Shown piece by piece: positions 9,364-17,864 of a stretch of 64,000 nucleotides of DNA; the stretch's first letter is position 1; each line of letters begins with the position of its first letter. The position numbers and the translations under genes were made by a program. The notes beneath the pieces were generated by a model that was given only the letters and a program-made list of their open reading frames with translations, was not told where the DNA came from and searched no databases. The stretch is from Bradyrhizobium sp. SRL28 (lineage in GTDB: Bacteria; Pseudomonadota; Alphaproteobacteria; Rhizobiales; Xanthobacteraceae): assembly GCF_018596315.1 (NCBI RefSeq), contig NZ_JAHEAG010000028.1, positions 32,211 to 96,210 of the forward strand. The letters run 5' to 3'.

Positions 9364-9840
9364 CTATCCCGAGGCCACCGTTTCCGCCGGTTTCAGCCGC
9401 TCGAACTCGGCGTCGCTGATCTCGGTCTGGGCCACCAGCACGCTGCAGCGCAGGCGCTTGACCAGATAGCTGCCGATCGAGCCGAACCAGCGCGCCAGCG
9501 CCCCCTGCGGGCGATGGCCGACGACGACGAGATGCGCACCGATTTCTTCGGCGACCTCGGCGATTTTCTGGCCGGCATCGCCGACCTCGAGCCGCGCGGT
9601 CGGGTTAAATCCCAACGCCTTCAGCCGCTCGGTGCCTTCGTTCAGGATGGCCTTGTAATCCTCGGTCTGCAGTTCGATCGGGATTGTGAGCCCAGCCTCG
9701 GGCGTCATGATCGAGGAAACCTCGACGACGGCGAGCAAAAAGACCTCGGAACGGCAGAGTTGTGCGAGCTTTGCGCCCTCCCGCAACGCGCGCCGCCCCT
9801 CGACCGAACCGTCATAGGCGAGAAGAACCTTCTTATACAT
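9364..9840 (-). CDS. Universal stress protein, UspA family
   Basis: 158 residues forming one Usp domain. It opens MYKKVLLAYDGSVEGRRAL, with the conserved Asp of the ATP-binding fold. The C-terminal nucleotide-binding loop reads VVVGHRPQGALARWFGSIGS, close to the G2xG9xG(S/T) pattern of ATP-binding Usp proteins. It is a cytoplasmic stress protein; the stress is not readable from sequence. A good ribosome site (GGGGACGTCCT) precedes the ATG. It appears monocistronic: the tRNA on the other side and the YccF gene are on the opposite strand. Confidence 0.92.
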   Translation of the reverse strand: MYKKVLLAYDGSVEGRRALREGAKLAQLCRSEVFLLAVVEVSSIMTPEAGLTIPIELQTEDYKAILNEGTERLKALGFNPTARLEVGDAGQKIAEVAEEIGAHLVVVGHRPQGALARWFGSIGSYLVKRLRCSVLVAQTEISDAEFERLKPAETVASG

Positions 9841-10013
9841 AGGACGTCCCCATCCATGGCGAGAAGATCAGTGCGGCAAGACTAGCACCAATTGGCGGGA
9901 ACGGATCGGAATTTTGCATGAGGAACGCGGTTCGCGTCGTGCCACCTTCGTCTCCCCACCCCCGAGAAGAGCCGTTGCCCCTGCCCGGCCAATCGGCTAA
10001 ATGAACCCACGAA

Positions 10014-10090
10014 GCACCCGTAGCTCAGCTGGATAGAGCGTTGCCCTCCGAAGGCAAAGGTCACACGTTCGAATCGTGTCGGGTGCGCCA
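10014..10090 (+). tRNA. tRNA-Arg (anticodon CCG), CCA encoded
   Basis: A complete cloverleaf: acceptor arms GCACCCG and CGGGTGC, D-stem GCTC/GAGC, anticodon stem TTGCC/GGCAA around loop CTCCGAA (anticodon CCG, reading CGG), T-stem ACACG/CGTGT with loop TTCGAAT, discriminator G and encoded CCA. No repeat of its 3' end was noticed nearby, so I see no sign that it serves as an integration site. Confidence 0.97.
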
Positions 10091-10238
10091 CTTCGGTACA
10101 GAACTCGGCGCGCCAACCCCCGTCATTTTTGTGCTTGAAGCCGCGACGAGCGTACGCAGGAGTGCGCTTTTCGACCCCGCGATGCGTAGTTCTTTCTGAT
10201 CGACTTCGGCCCGTTGGGCGAGCGAGTGAGCAGTGTTG

Positions 10239-11072
10239 TCACTCTGCCTTGCCGGCCGTGGTCTCCTGCCCACGGCCCGACCGCCAGACCGGATCTGGGC
10301 GAGACCATAGCACCGTGTCGCGGATCGCTTCTGCCAATGCTTCCGCCTGCACTGCAAGGAAACGCGCGCCCTTTTCGGCCGTGGCGGTCCGCGGGTCTCC
10401 CCAAGTGCCCGTGATCGGCGCGCGTTCGGAGAATGAGTAGAACCGGGAGAAGCCCGGCGGCGCATGGACCGGGGCGGGAGCCTGCTGCATCGCCTCGTCC
10501 AACTTATGCGCCTTCACAATATCTTTCGCTATCGCCATCATGACCGAGGTTTCACCCTCGCAAGCATGTTTCGGCGCGGTGTCGGACTCGAAGATTGCCG
10601 CGATCTTTGCAGGCGCCAGGAACCACGGTGTCGTGGCTACGATCGGAAAATCATATGCCACCGACAGTTCGCGCGATGCCACGGCAAGAGGATCGATATT
10701 GCCGCCGTGGCCGTTTACGATCAGCAAGCGGGCAAAGCCCAACGCGCGAAGCGATCGCACGATACTTTCAAGGATCGCGCGATAAGCGGCATAGTCAACG
10801 CTGATCGTGCCGCCAAAAGGCAAATGATGCTCGCTCAAACCCAACCATAGGCCGGGCAGCACAGCGACCGGCACCGGATCTGGACCCTGGACCACCAACC
10901 GCGCGGCCGCAATCGACGCAGCACTGGCGCTGGCGGTATCGGTGATGACCGGCAGATGCGGGCCATGCTGTTCCAGCGAGCCAGCGGGCAGGATCGCCAG
11001 AGCCCCTTTGCGTGCGGCTATCTCGCGCAGATCCGGAGCGGTCATGCGTGCCCATTCGACTTCAATGCTCAT
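10239..11072 (-). CDS. Creatininase-family amidohydrolase
   Basis: 277 residues. Metal ligands typical of the creatininase fold are visible: GSLEQHGPHLP (Glu34, His36), ITDT (Asp45), a central NGHGGN and CEGETS with the late Glu. The family hydrolyses cyclic amides such as creatinine, or acts in cofactor pathways (MftE-like, FAPy deformylases). Sequence alone does not decide the substrate. The start at 11072 has a clear GGGAGATC ribosome site eight or so bases upstream; an in-frame extension to 11252 lacks this. It stands alone between tRNA-Arg and small unknown genes. Confidence 0.88.
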   Translation of the reverse strand: MSIEVEWARMTAPDLREIAARKGALAILPAGSLEQHGPHLPVITDTASASAASIAAARLVVQGPDPVPVAVLPGLWLGLSEHHLPFGGTISVDYAAYRAILESIVRSLRALGFARLLIVNGHGGNIDPLAVASRELSVAYDFPIVATTPWFLAPAKIAAIFESDTAPKHACEGETSVMMAIAKDIVKAHKLDEAMQQAPAPVHAPPGFSRFYSFSERAPITGTWGDPRTATAEKGARFLAVQAEALAEAIRDTVLWSRPDPVWRSGRGQETTAGKAE

Positions 11073-11377
11073 AACGATCTCCCGAAAGGATTGGATCGAG
11101 AGAGTATCATGTGGTCCGAAACGGTACAGCGCAGGGGCCGGGCACAAAATTACGAAAACAACCCCATGCAAAGTAGAATGGGCCCCGGCTCGCAGTACTC
11201 GCGCCGCTTGTGCCCGGGGCACGCGATGGTCCGTTGTCGCGGCCCAACCCAATCGCGTCCGGCTCTAATCAGTCGCGCTGGCTGCAAGGCTCGCGAATGG
11301 TTGGTTAACCACTCTCCACGCGGCTGATATTCTTAACGAACTCGCACGCGCCCCTCACCGGACGCGACGTTATCGGT
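11073..11377. other. Intergenic region with a long-loop inverted repeat
   Basis: No gene recognised. Ten-base arms CCGGGCACAA (11138-11147) and TTGTGCCCGG (11208-11217) are separated by 60 bp. This could fold in RNA or mark a degraded palindromic element. No clear promoter hexamers were found for the creatininase gene. Confidence 0.35.
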
Positions 11378-11599
11378 TCACGCGGCGCAGCTTGCCGAAT
11401 AGGTCGGCGCATTGCCGGAGGCCGCGGAGCAGAAAGCCTCATAGTAGGCTTCCAGTTCGGAGACAGCGCGATGTTCCCATTCCCTGGCTTGCGCCAGGAG
11501 GGAGCCGCTATGAAGCGGCCGGAAGGCCGCGGTTTGGCGGTACAACGACGCGATGGTGCGGTATCGGCGAACGTTTTCCATGATGGCCAGGCTGTTCAT
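11378..11599 (-). CDS. Small protein of unknown function
   Basis: 73 residues, starting MNSLAIMENVRRYRTIASLYRQ. The protein is mostly helical, with a basic N-terminal half and an acidic stretch (REWEHRAVSELEAYYEAF), and ends in a short low-complexity tail. I recall similar short proteins in Bradyrhizobium genomes but know no function. The start at 11599 is supported by GGGGAGATCC just upstream; the open frame continues further upstream without comparable support. It has no obvious partner and could respond to stress, but that is a guess. Confidence 0.68.
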   Translation of the reverse strand: MNSLAIMENVRRYRTIASLYRQTAAFRPLHSGSLLAQAREWEHRAVSELEAYYEAFCSAASGNAPTYSASCAA

Positions 11600-11754
11600 G
11601 TTCGGATCTCCCCATTCCTTTTCCCGGGCACGAATTTGCGGCACAACGATTTTCGATTCGTTAGCGGGACGGGAAGAGAATTCGTGTGGTTTCCGAACGG
11701 TTGACGGCGGGCGCTCAACTTCGATCGCCGGCAAGTTGGCCAAGCTCGGCCGCT

Positions 11755-12009
11755 TCACTCATCCGCGCGGGCTGTCTGCGGCGAGGTCGAAGAATTATCG
11801 TTCGAACAGATGACACCCTGTGAACGATCGTCAGCCGAAAGAAGGGACGCACTGCTCCCCTCACGTCCTACTGCCGGGATCAGCATGGTGCAGGCACAGT
11901 AAGCCAGCCCAAGGCCGAGAAGCGAGGCGGACAAGATTGTGCCAGCCGACAGCAACGTCGTCCGCCCTCGCGGCGATGGTTGCGGTGTGCTGGCAGTGAT
12001 GACTGACAT
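11755..12009 (-). CDS. Small putative single-pass membrane protein
   Basis: 84 residues, unrecognised. One hydrophobic segment (about 24-46, TILSASLLGLGLAYCACTML) follows a basic, Ser/Thr-rich N-terminus, and the C-terminal part is polar. This fits a membrane-anchored or secreted small protein. AGGTCGAG lies at ribosome-site distance. Support is only the reading frame, the ribosome site and the hydrophobic segment, so it may be spurious. Confidence 0.42.
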   Translation of the reverse strand: MSVITASTPQPSPRGRTTLLSAGTILSASLLGLGLAYCACTMLIPAVGREGSSASLLSADDRSQGVICSNDNSSTSPQTARADE

Positions 12010-12221
12010 TCGCTCGACCTGAAAATGATGGGTTCGGACTGCGCCATCGCTGATGGCGATGACACTTCAGTCAGTCTTGTTGCCGGTCCGGCGAAGGACG
12101 CTGGGCGCGCGACGAAGCCGCAGCTTTTCGGATATCGCGCGCCCCTTGCGCACTTGTTCGGGAGTGAAGGACGGGACGTGAAGTCCTAACGACTCACCCG
12201 ATCGAGATGCGAAGCCGTGTC

Positions 12222-12737
12222 CTAATGATGCTTGTGCTGCTGCGCCACTCCGCTGACCGCAGCTCCGGGATTTTCCTCGACGTTGTAGACGATCTCGATA
12301 GGCCCGGCCTTTTCGAACACCAGCGTGCCCTTGATCTTCTGGCCGAGCTGTAATGGCTCCTTGAGGCCGAGCAGCACGATACGAAGCGCGCCAGGCTTGA
12401 GCTCTACGGTCTTGCCGGGCTTGATCTCGATGCCGTTCGCGAGCGGACGCGTCTTCGCCATGCCGTCGACATCGACTACCTCGTGCACCTCGATCTGGCT
12501 TGCCGCGGGCGAGGCGCCTCCGATCAGGCGATCCACGGTCTTTCCCTTGTTGGTGATGGTGAGATAGCCGCCCGCAATGTTGGCGTCCTTCGGGGTCGGG
12601 CGCGACCAGGGATGACCGATGTCGATGGCTCCGACCTTGAACTCGTGCGCGCCGGCCCCGGTCGTAATGAGCACAGCGGCTGCGACAAAAATGGCCGCGG
12701 TGACAAACACAAAGAGATCTCTGACGATGGTTGTCAT
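12222..12737 (-). CDS. PCuAC-type periplasmic copper chaperone with altered ligand set
   Basis: 171 residues: a signal segment (about 6-30) then a PCu(A)C domain recognisable from IGHPWSRPTPKDANIAGGYL, DRLIGGASPAASQIEVHEV and the GxxLRIVLLGL-like core. The family carries Cu(I) to cytochrome oxidase or scavenges periplasmic copper through a His/Met site. Here His42 and His85 are present, but the position after GGY is Leu59 and HxM reads HEV (Val87), so two expected Met ligands seem missing. The C-terminus is His-rich (QQHKHH). The ATG at 12737 has AGGACAGTG upstream. It is divergent from a Met/His-rich outer-membrane protein, which supports a metal role. Confidence 0.87.
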   Translation of the reverse strand: MTTIVRDLFVFVTAAIFVAAAVLITTGAGAHEFKVGAIDIGHPWSRPTPKDANIAGGYLTITNKGKTVDRLIGGASPAASQIEVHEVVDVDGMAKTRPLANGIEIKPGKTVELKPGALRIVLLGLKEPLQLGQKIKGTLVFEKAGPIEIVYNVEENPGAAVSGVAQQHKHH

Positions 12738-12798
12738 CACTGTCCTACTCCGATACGCGCGCTGGACCGTTAAGGCGTGTAGAGAAACAATCAGACGC

Positions 12799-12864
12799 GA
12801 TTACGGCCGGTGCTCGCCGTGATTGCGGCTACTGCCGGACGTGATTACGGCTACCGCTACGCAG
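12799..12864. repeat. Three direct GATTrCGG boxes at a 22-bp period in a divergent promoter region
   Basis: GATTACGG (12799), GATTGCGG (12821) and GATTACGG (12843) recur at exactly 22 bp, about two helical turns. Units two and three share 13 of their first 16 bases. The remaining 342-bp gap between the copper chaperone and the outer-membrane gene shows nothing else I can name. The phasing suits cooperative binding of a regulator on one DNA face; this is inference. Confidence 0.55.
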
Positions 12865-13079
12865 GCCGCGAAAAAATCTGAAGCACAACCAACAACTGCG
12901 CTGCGTCCCTTTCGCCATTCGCTCAACACGCGACAGCCACACCGATGCCGCGCTCGCGATGACGCCTTCGCTTTTCCGCTTCCCTTCCGTCGCGAGCAGG
13001 CCGCGCTTCTCGCACGATCCAGTCAATCTCGCGCCCGATTGCGATGGCTAATCGTCGGACATCAGTAAAGGGGGCGTAT

Positions 13080-14228
13080 GTGTGTGCGTATCTAGTAAGG
13101 CCGGTGGCCGGCGTCTTTTCATCCATGTTGCTTTTTCTCGCGCTACCTGCAGAAGCGCATCATCCCGGCGGCGGCGGCAATACCGGTAGCGGCGGCCCCA
13201 TCAACACCATCTCGGCCGACACGCTTTCCGAAGGATTGATCGCCGCGTCCGTCCGCTACGAATTCATCCGGCTGGGCCAGCTCAGCGACGCTGATCTGCT
13301 CGCCGCCGCAGCCAAGGGCACGCACGCGCATTCGCTCCGATCGATCGACAGCGTCTCGCTTTCGGTCGCCTACGGCGTCACCAATGACTTCACCGTTGGC
13401 GTTCGCGCCGCCGGCATCCGCCGCACGGGTATCAGCGAACCCGCGGAGGACATGCTGAGCGGCGGCCATATGGGCATGATGAACACGAGCGACATGAGCA
13501 GCCTGATGAGCCCCGACGGCATCAACCGGCGCGGCAACTCGGCCGGCTTCGGCGACGTGACCATGCTCGGGCAATACCGCTTCCACAACAACGCGCAGAC
13601 CGGCACGTCGGCCGCCGTGCTGTTCGGCTTCAAGGCGCCGACCGGTAGCACCAACCAACGCGACGCCGCCGGCCAGCTCTTTCAGGCTGAATTTCAGCCG
13701 GGCTCGGGCTCGTTGGACGGCTTGTTCGGCGCCGCCTTCACCAAGCGCACAGGCCGCTGGTCGTTCGACGTGAGCGGCCTCTATTATCTGATCACCACGG
13801 GTACGCAGAACACCAATCTCGGCGACCGCTTCCTGTTCGGCACCGCCGTGTCCTATCGCCTGGTCGGCGCCACCGGCTCGTCGAAAGAGGTGGAGTTGCA
13901 CGAATACTGCATGCAGCCCCGCAACCAGCTGCAGGAGCATTGCCTCTATCACGCCAATCACGACCACAGCGACATGAAGAAGACGCCCTACACGCTCGAC
14001 CTCGTTCTCGAACTCAATGGCGAGTGGCACGACAAGCAGCGGATCGCCGGCATTCCGGATCCCAATTCGGGCGGCACCACGGTCTATCTCTCACCCGGCG
14101 TGCGCGTGGGCTTCGATCGCTTCTCGGGCTTCGTCTCCGTCGGCGTGCCGGTCATCAACCAGCACAACGGCGTTCAGTCCAAGCCGGATTTTCGCGTGCT
14201 TACCGGAATCGGCGCGCGGCTGAACTAA
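13080..14228 (+). CDS. Predicted outer-membrane beta-barrel protein with Met/His-rich loops
   Basis: About 382 residues after a signal peptide ending near LPAEA, followed by a HHPGGGG mature N-terminus. The body alternates polar and aromatic residues and ends in a barrel-like C-terminus (TGIGARLN). It resembles the 'transporter' family of outer-membrane proteins found beside metal genes. One loop is strikingly Met/His-rich (MLSGGHMGMMNTSDM) and another reads HCLYHANHDHSDM, suggesting soft-metal binding. The GTG at 13080 is chosen because AAAGGGGG lies five bases upstream; an in-frame ATG at 13044 would add 12 residues without a ribosome site. It is divergent from the PCuAC gene, probably one copper-handling locus. 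Confidence 0.78.
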   Translation: MCAYLVRPVAGVFSSMLLFLALPAEAHHPGGGGNTGSGGPINTISADTLSEGLIAASVRYEFIRLGQLSDADLLAAAAKGTHAHSLRSIDSVSLSVAYGVTNDFTVGVRAAGIRRTGISEPAEDMLSGGHMGMMNTSDMSSLMSPDGINRRGNSAGFGDVTMLGQYRFHNNAQTGTSAAVLFGFKAPTGSTNQRDAAGQLFQAEFQPGSGSLDGLFGAAFTKRTGRWSFDVSGLYYLITTGTQNTNLGDRFLFGTAVSYRLVGATGSSKEVELHEYCMQPRNQLQEHCLYHANHDHSDMKKTPYTLDLVLELNGEWHDKQRIAGIPDPNSGGTTVYLSPGVRVGFDRFSGFVSVGVPVINQHNGVQSKPDFRVLTGIGARLN

Positions 14229-14256
14229 ACGCTGAAGTCGGCCACCACTGTTTGTT

Positions 14257-14315
14257 CGTCATGGCCGGGCAAAAGCGCGAAGCGCGTCTTCGCGCAGATG
14301 TCCCCGGGCATGACG
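14257..14315. repeat. Intergenic palindromic repeat, CGTCATGGCCGGG type
   Basis: Ends CGTCATGGCCGGG and CCCGGGCATGACG are inverted, with an internal GCGCGAAGCGCG-type stem. It lies between convergent genes and is similar in style to the other GTCAT...ATGAC elements in this window. Confidence 0.65.
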
Positions 14316-14334
14316 AGGAAACTTGAGCTGCCCG

Positions 14335-16032
14335 TTAAGCGGCGCGGATGTTGCCGAGGAATTTTCCGGTTTCGGTCTCGAGCTGCTCGGATTGCGAGGT
14401 AAGCTGGGCTGCTGCGTTCAAGACGAGGGTCGCGGCAGCGTTGACCTTGCTCGACGCTTCGCGAACGCCCGTGATGTTTTGCATCACCTCCTGGGCGCCC
14501 TGCGCCGCCTGCTGCACGCTGCGGGCAATCTCGTTGGTCGCAGCGCCCTGCTCCTCGACCGCCGCGGCAATGGAGCCGGTGATTTCATTCATCTGCCCGA
14601 TGGTGGTGCCGATTTCGCGGATGGCGTTGACCGTCGAGCCGGTCGCATCACGAATTTCTTGGATCTGGCTGGTGATTTCGTCGGTAGCCTTGGCGGTTTG
14701 CGACGACAGCGCCTTGACCTCGTTGGCGACGACGGCAAACCCCCGGCCGGCTTCGCCGGCCCGGGCGGCCTCGATGGTCGCGTTCAGGGCCAAAAGGTTG
14801 GTCTGACCCGCGATGGTCTGGATCAGCGCCATGACCTCGCCGATCTTTTGGGAGGCCTCGACCAGGCGTCCGACCATGGCCTCGGTTCGGTTTGCCTGCC
14901 CGACCGCGTTCTGGGCAATTGACGAAGACTGGGTGACCTGCCGCGAGATCTCCTGGATCGAGGACGACAACTCCTCCGCCGAAGCCGCAACGGTCTGAAC
15001 GTTCGATGCGGTCTGCTCGGCGGCAGCCGCGACCTTGGCGCTCTGATCCGTCGTCCCCACCGCGATCGTGGACATCGACGAAGCCGAATCCTGCAGCTCG
15101 TCGGCGGCGGTGGCGGTGCCCCTGATCACCCCGCCGATGCTGCGCTCGAATTCGTCGGCGATACGGGCGAGATCCGTCCGCCGCTCCCCGGCGGAACGGA
15201 CCTTCATCTCTTCCTGCTCGGTGCGGAGCCGCGTCGTTTCGACCAGATGATCCTTGAAGACCTGCAGGCTTCGCGCAATCCGGCCGACCTCGTTGGTCTG
15301 GCCGACGAACGGAATGTCGACCGCAAGATTGCCCTTGGCCAGTTCGTCCATCGCCGAGCAGGTTCGGTTGAGGGGGCCGACCAGGCTGCGGCCAAGCCAG
15401 AACGCCGCGAATGCCGCGATGGCCAGCCCGGCGAGCCCCGCGATCCCGGCCCAGATCATCCGCCGAAAGACCACGGCGTCGATATCGTCGACATAGGCGC
15501 CCGCCTGAAGCGCCAGAAGCTTGTCGCCTGCGCCAAAGGCCCCGACATAGGAGACCTTGCGAAGTTCGGCGCCACCCGCCGACCGGGGTGACAGATATTC
15601 GACAAAGCCGCCGCCGGCGCGCGCGGTCCGCACAATGTCCTGGATCAGCAGCTTGCCGCTCTTGTCCTTGAAGTCCCAGCGGTTGACGTTGATGTATTTG
15701 GGATTGGCATGCACATAGGTGACGCCGGCATCGGCGCTTCCGGTGCCGTAGACGCCGATATAGTCGGAGTATTCGCCCCAGCGCATGGAACTGATCGCGG
15801 CGAAGGCCATCTGGCGCGCCTTGTCCGGCTCGATCCTGCCGGCCTTGGCCTCGCCCTCATAGTGGGCGAGAACCTTTGTCGCGGCCTCGACGAGATCGCG
15901 GACCGTGGTGCGCCGCTCGTCCAGCACCGCATCGCGCAACACCAGGATCTGCAGGGCGGAGACGGCAAACAGCACCATCGTGAGCGCCGCAATGATCATC
16001 GCAAAACGCTGATAGACGGTAAGATTGCGCAT
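14335..16032 (-). CDS. Methyl-accepting chemotaxis protein with Cache sensor
   Basis: 565 residues. An N-terminal transmembrane helix (about 8-30), a periplasmic Cache-type sensor with WGEYSDYIGVYG and YVHANPKYINVNRWDF, a second helix (about 190-212), a HAMP domain, then a long coiled-coil signalling domain. The signalling hairpin tip reads IQTIAGQTNLLALNATIEAARAGEAGRGFAVVANEVK (quoted in part: QTNLLALNATIEAARAGE), the canonical CheA/CheW contact. The sCache_2-like sensor usually binds small organic acids; the ligand is not determinable. Start at 16032 is supported by AGGAAGG upstream. No other chemotaxis genes are nearby, so it likely feeds a distant Che cluster. Confidence 0.94.
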   Translation of the reverse strand: MRNLTVYQRFAMIIAALTMVLFAVSALQILVLRDAVLDERRTTVRDLVEAATKVLAHYEGEAKAGRIEPDKARQMAFAAISSMRWGEYSDYIGVYGTGSADAGVTYVHANPKYINVNRWDFKDKSGKLLIQDIVRTARAGGGFVEYLSPRSAGGAELRKVSYVGAFGAGDKLLALQAGAYVDDIDAVVFRRMIWAGIAGLAGLAIAAFAAFWLGRSLVGPLNRTCSAMDELAKGNLAVDIPFVGQTNEVGRIARSLQVFKDHLVETTRLRTEQEEMKVRSAGERRTDLARIADEFERSIGGVIRGTATAADELQDSASSMSTIAVGTTDQSAKVAAAAEQTASNVQTVAASAEELSSSIQEISRQVTQSSSIAQNAVGQANRTEAMVGRLVEASQKIGEVMALIQTIAGQTNLLALNATIEAARAGEAGRGFAVVANEVKALSSQTAKATDEITSQIQEIRDATGSTVNAIREIGTTIGQMNEITGSIAAAVEEQGAATNEIARSVQQAAQGAQEVMQNITGVREASSKVNAAATLVLNAAAQLTSQSEQLETETGKFLGNIRAA

Positions 16033-16244
16033 GCCGCTGGCCTTCCTGTTGGTTGAAGATTCGTACCAATACAACGTTAATCGATTGTTATCGGGTTGCG
16101 CGGATGGTCCGCAGCGTCCGATCGCGAGAATCGGCGCTTGAAATGACCGCGCCGCGGCGACACAATGGCGCACATCCTTCAAACGTGACGCGCCAATGAC
16201 CCCGCACCCTGCGGAATCGCACGGTGCGCTAAGAGTGACCCATA

Positions 16245-16556
16245 ATGGCTGAAGCCGACCTCGACATTTTCATCCGGCAAATCGCAAAAGCGCAGAACAA
16301 GAGTCTGATGGCCGCCGTCAAGAAACGGCGCGACCAGATCATGGCCCGCGCGGCCAAGGCCAAGGACAAGGAGACCCGGGACCAGTTCCGGCTGATCGCC
16401 AAGAGCACGATGCTGCTCGGCACCGCCGCAGCCAAGCGGCTGCAAAATTCGGCGGAAAACACCGCTGATAGCTACGCACGGGCGATCCGGAACGCGGCCG
16501 AGGAAGCGGCGGCTGCGAAGGCGGCGAAAAAGCCCGCCAAGAAGAAAGACGATTGA
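16245..16556 (+). CDS. Small basic helical protein of unknown function
   Basis: 103 residues, strongly helical and charged, with no Cys or membrane segment. It ends in an Ala/Lys-rich tail (AAKAAKKPAKKKDD) resembling the nucleic-acid-contacting tails of small chromosomal proteins. That resemblance is only compositional. The N-terminal part (MAEADLDIFIRQIAKAQNKS) looks like a genuine folded start. The ribosome site is weak. It is divergent from the chemoreceptor and convergent with a serine hydrolase. Function unknown. Confidence 0.7.
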   Translation: MAEADLDIFIRQIAKAQNKSLMAAVKKRRDQIMARAAKAKDKETRDQFRLIAKSTMLLGTAAAKRLQNSAENTADSYARAIRNAAEEAAAAKAAKKPAKKKDD

Positions 16557-16570
16557 AGCGGCACCTGAGC

Positions 16571-17839
16571 TCAGGCTGCCCTGTGGGCGCGGTAAATACC
16601 GCGCTCGAACAGACGATAGACGTTAAGCGCGCGCTGGTCGGCGAACGGCAATATCTGCATCATGATCACCCCCGCGATACGCGACGCCGGGTCGATCCAA
16701 TAGTAGGTATTGTAAAGCCCGGCCCATGTCAGGCTGCCTGCCCTGCGGCCATCAGGCACAGGATCGATGTTGATCATATCGCCGAGCCCCCACCGCAGCC
16801 GGACTCCCGGGAAGAAATCGACGTTCTCAGACAATGCCGGATTTGTTGTCTTGAGAATTCCCGCGTCAAGGTTGCCGATTTGATTGGTAGACATCAGCGC
16901 AACCGTCTGCGGCCGCAGGATGCCCTTCCCGGCAAGTGCTCCGCCATTCAACAGCGCCTGGAGCAAAGTCAGATAATCCGGCGCTGTGGAATAGATGCCG
17001 CCGCCACCAGAAATCACTTTCAGCTCGGTTCGTCTCACCAAAGGCTGCGGCACAAGCGTCCCATCCGCCTTGCGCAAATGCAGACTTGCCTGGCGCGCGC
17101 GCTGCTTCTCGTTAAGCGAGAAAGCGGTGTCGTTCATCCCGAGTGGACGGAGGATGTGATCGCGGAAATAGCGATCCAGACTTTGTCCACTGACGATTTC
17201 AACGAGCCGGCCGACCCGGTCGAGACTGGCGCCATAGGCCCACCTGGTACCCGGATCTGATATCAGCGGCGTACGCGGCAGCGCTGGATCGTTGCGAGAA
17301 GCCTTGCCGTAGCGAACGACATTCGTGTCCCAAAGCTGATAGCTAAGCCCGGATGTGTGCGTCAGCAGATTGCGTAGCGTGACAGGCTTTCGCGCGGCGC
17401 GCAGTTGCGGGGCCCCTTGGGCATCGAAACCATCGAGAACTTGAGGCGACCCGAGCGTCGGATCAATTCTTGCCGCCGGTTCGTCCAGTTTGAGTTTGTC
17501 CCGCTCGACGAGCTGCAGCGCTGCGACGGATGTCAGCAATTTGGTCATTGACGCGATACTGAAGATTGTATCGGCCGACATCCTGGCAGCCGCGCCCATG
17601 CTTTTCGCGCCGAATGCGCCCTGATAGATCACCGAATGCTCGGTTGCGGCCATGGCGACAACGCCTGGCACGTCTGCCGCGTCGACCCGAGCCTGCAGAA
17701 TGGCGTCGATTTCCCCGCTACGGGACGGCGTGCGCAGCGGAGCTGCAAGGCCGGGAATGGCCGCGCCGGGGATCAGGCCTGCCGCCGCAACGGCTGCCGT
17801 TCGCAACAACGTATCGCGTCGACTGAGCCGCACTGTCAT
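16571..17839 (-). CDS. Secreted serine hydrolase, class C beta-lactamase fold
   Basis: 422 residues with a twin-arginine-like signal (RRDTLLRTAAVAAAG). The nucleophile motif SxxK is SMTK in FSIASMTKLLTS, followed by LLTHTSGLSY, the usual motif of beta-lactamase-related hydrolases and esterases. The expected YxN position appears as YGAS, so it is probably an esterase or peptidase-like enzyme rather than an antibiotic-degrading AmpC. GGGGAGCGCG precedes the ATG. The racemase gene lies 25 bp upstream on the same strand and may be co-transcribed. Confidence 0.88.
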   Translation of the reverse strand: MTVRLSRRDTLLRTAAVAAAGLIPGAAIPGLAAPLRTPSRSGEIDAILQARVDAADVPGVVAMAATEHSVIYQGAFGAKSMGAAARMSADTIFSIASMTKLLTSVAALQLVERDKLKLDEPAARIDPTLGSPQVLDGFDAQGAPQLRAARKPVTLRNLLTHTSGLSYQLWDTNVVRYGKASRNDPALPRTPLISDPGTRWAYGASLDRVGRLVEIVSGQSLDRYFRDHILRPLGMNDTAFSLNEKQRARQASLHLRKADGTLVPQPLVRRTELKVISGGGGIYSTAPDYLTLLQALLNGGALAGKGILRPQTVALMSTNQIGNLDAGILKTTNPALSENVDFFPGVRLRWGLGDMINIDPVPDGRRAGSLTWAGLYNTYYWIDPASRIAGVIMMQILPFADQRALNVYRLFERGIYRAHRAA

Positions 17840-17864
17840 CGCGCTCCCCTCAACGTCTCGGAAC

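Noticed and set aside
10014..12221. Possible integrated element next to tRNA-Arg
   Set aside because: No integrase, no repeated tRNA 3' end, and ordinary genes follow directly.
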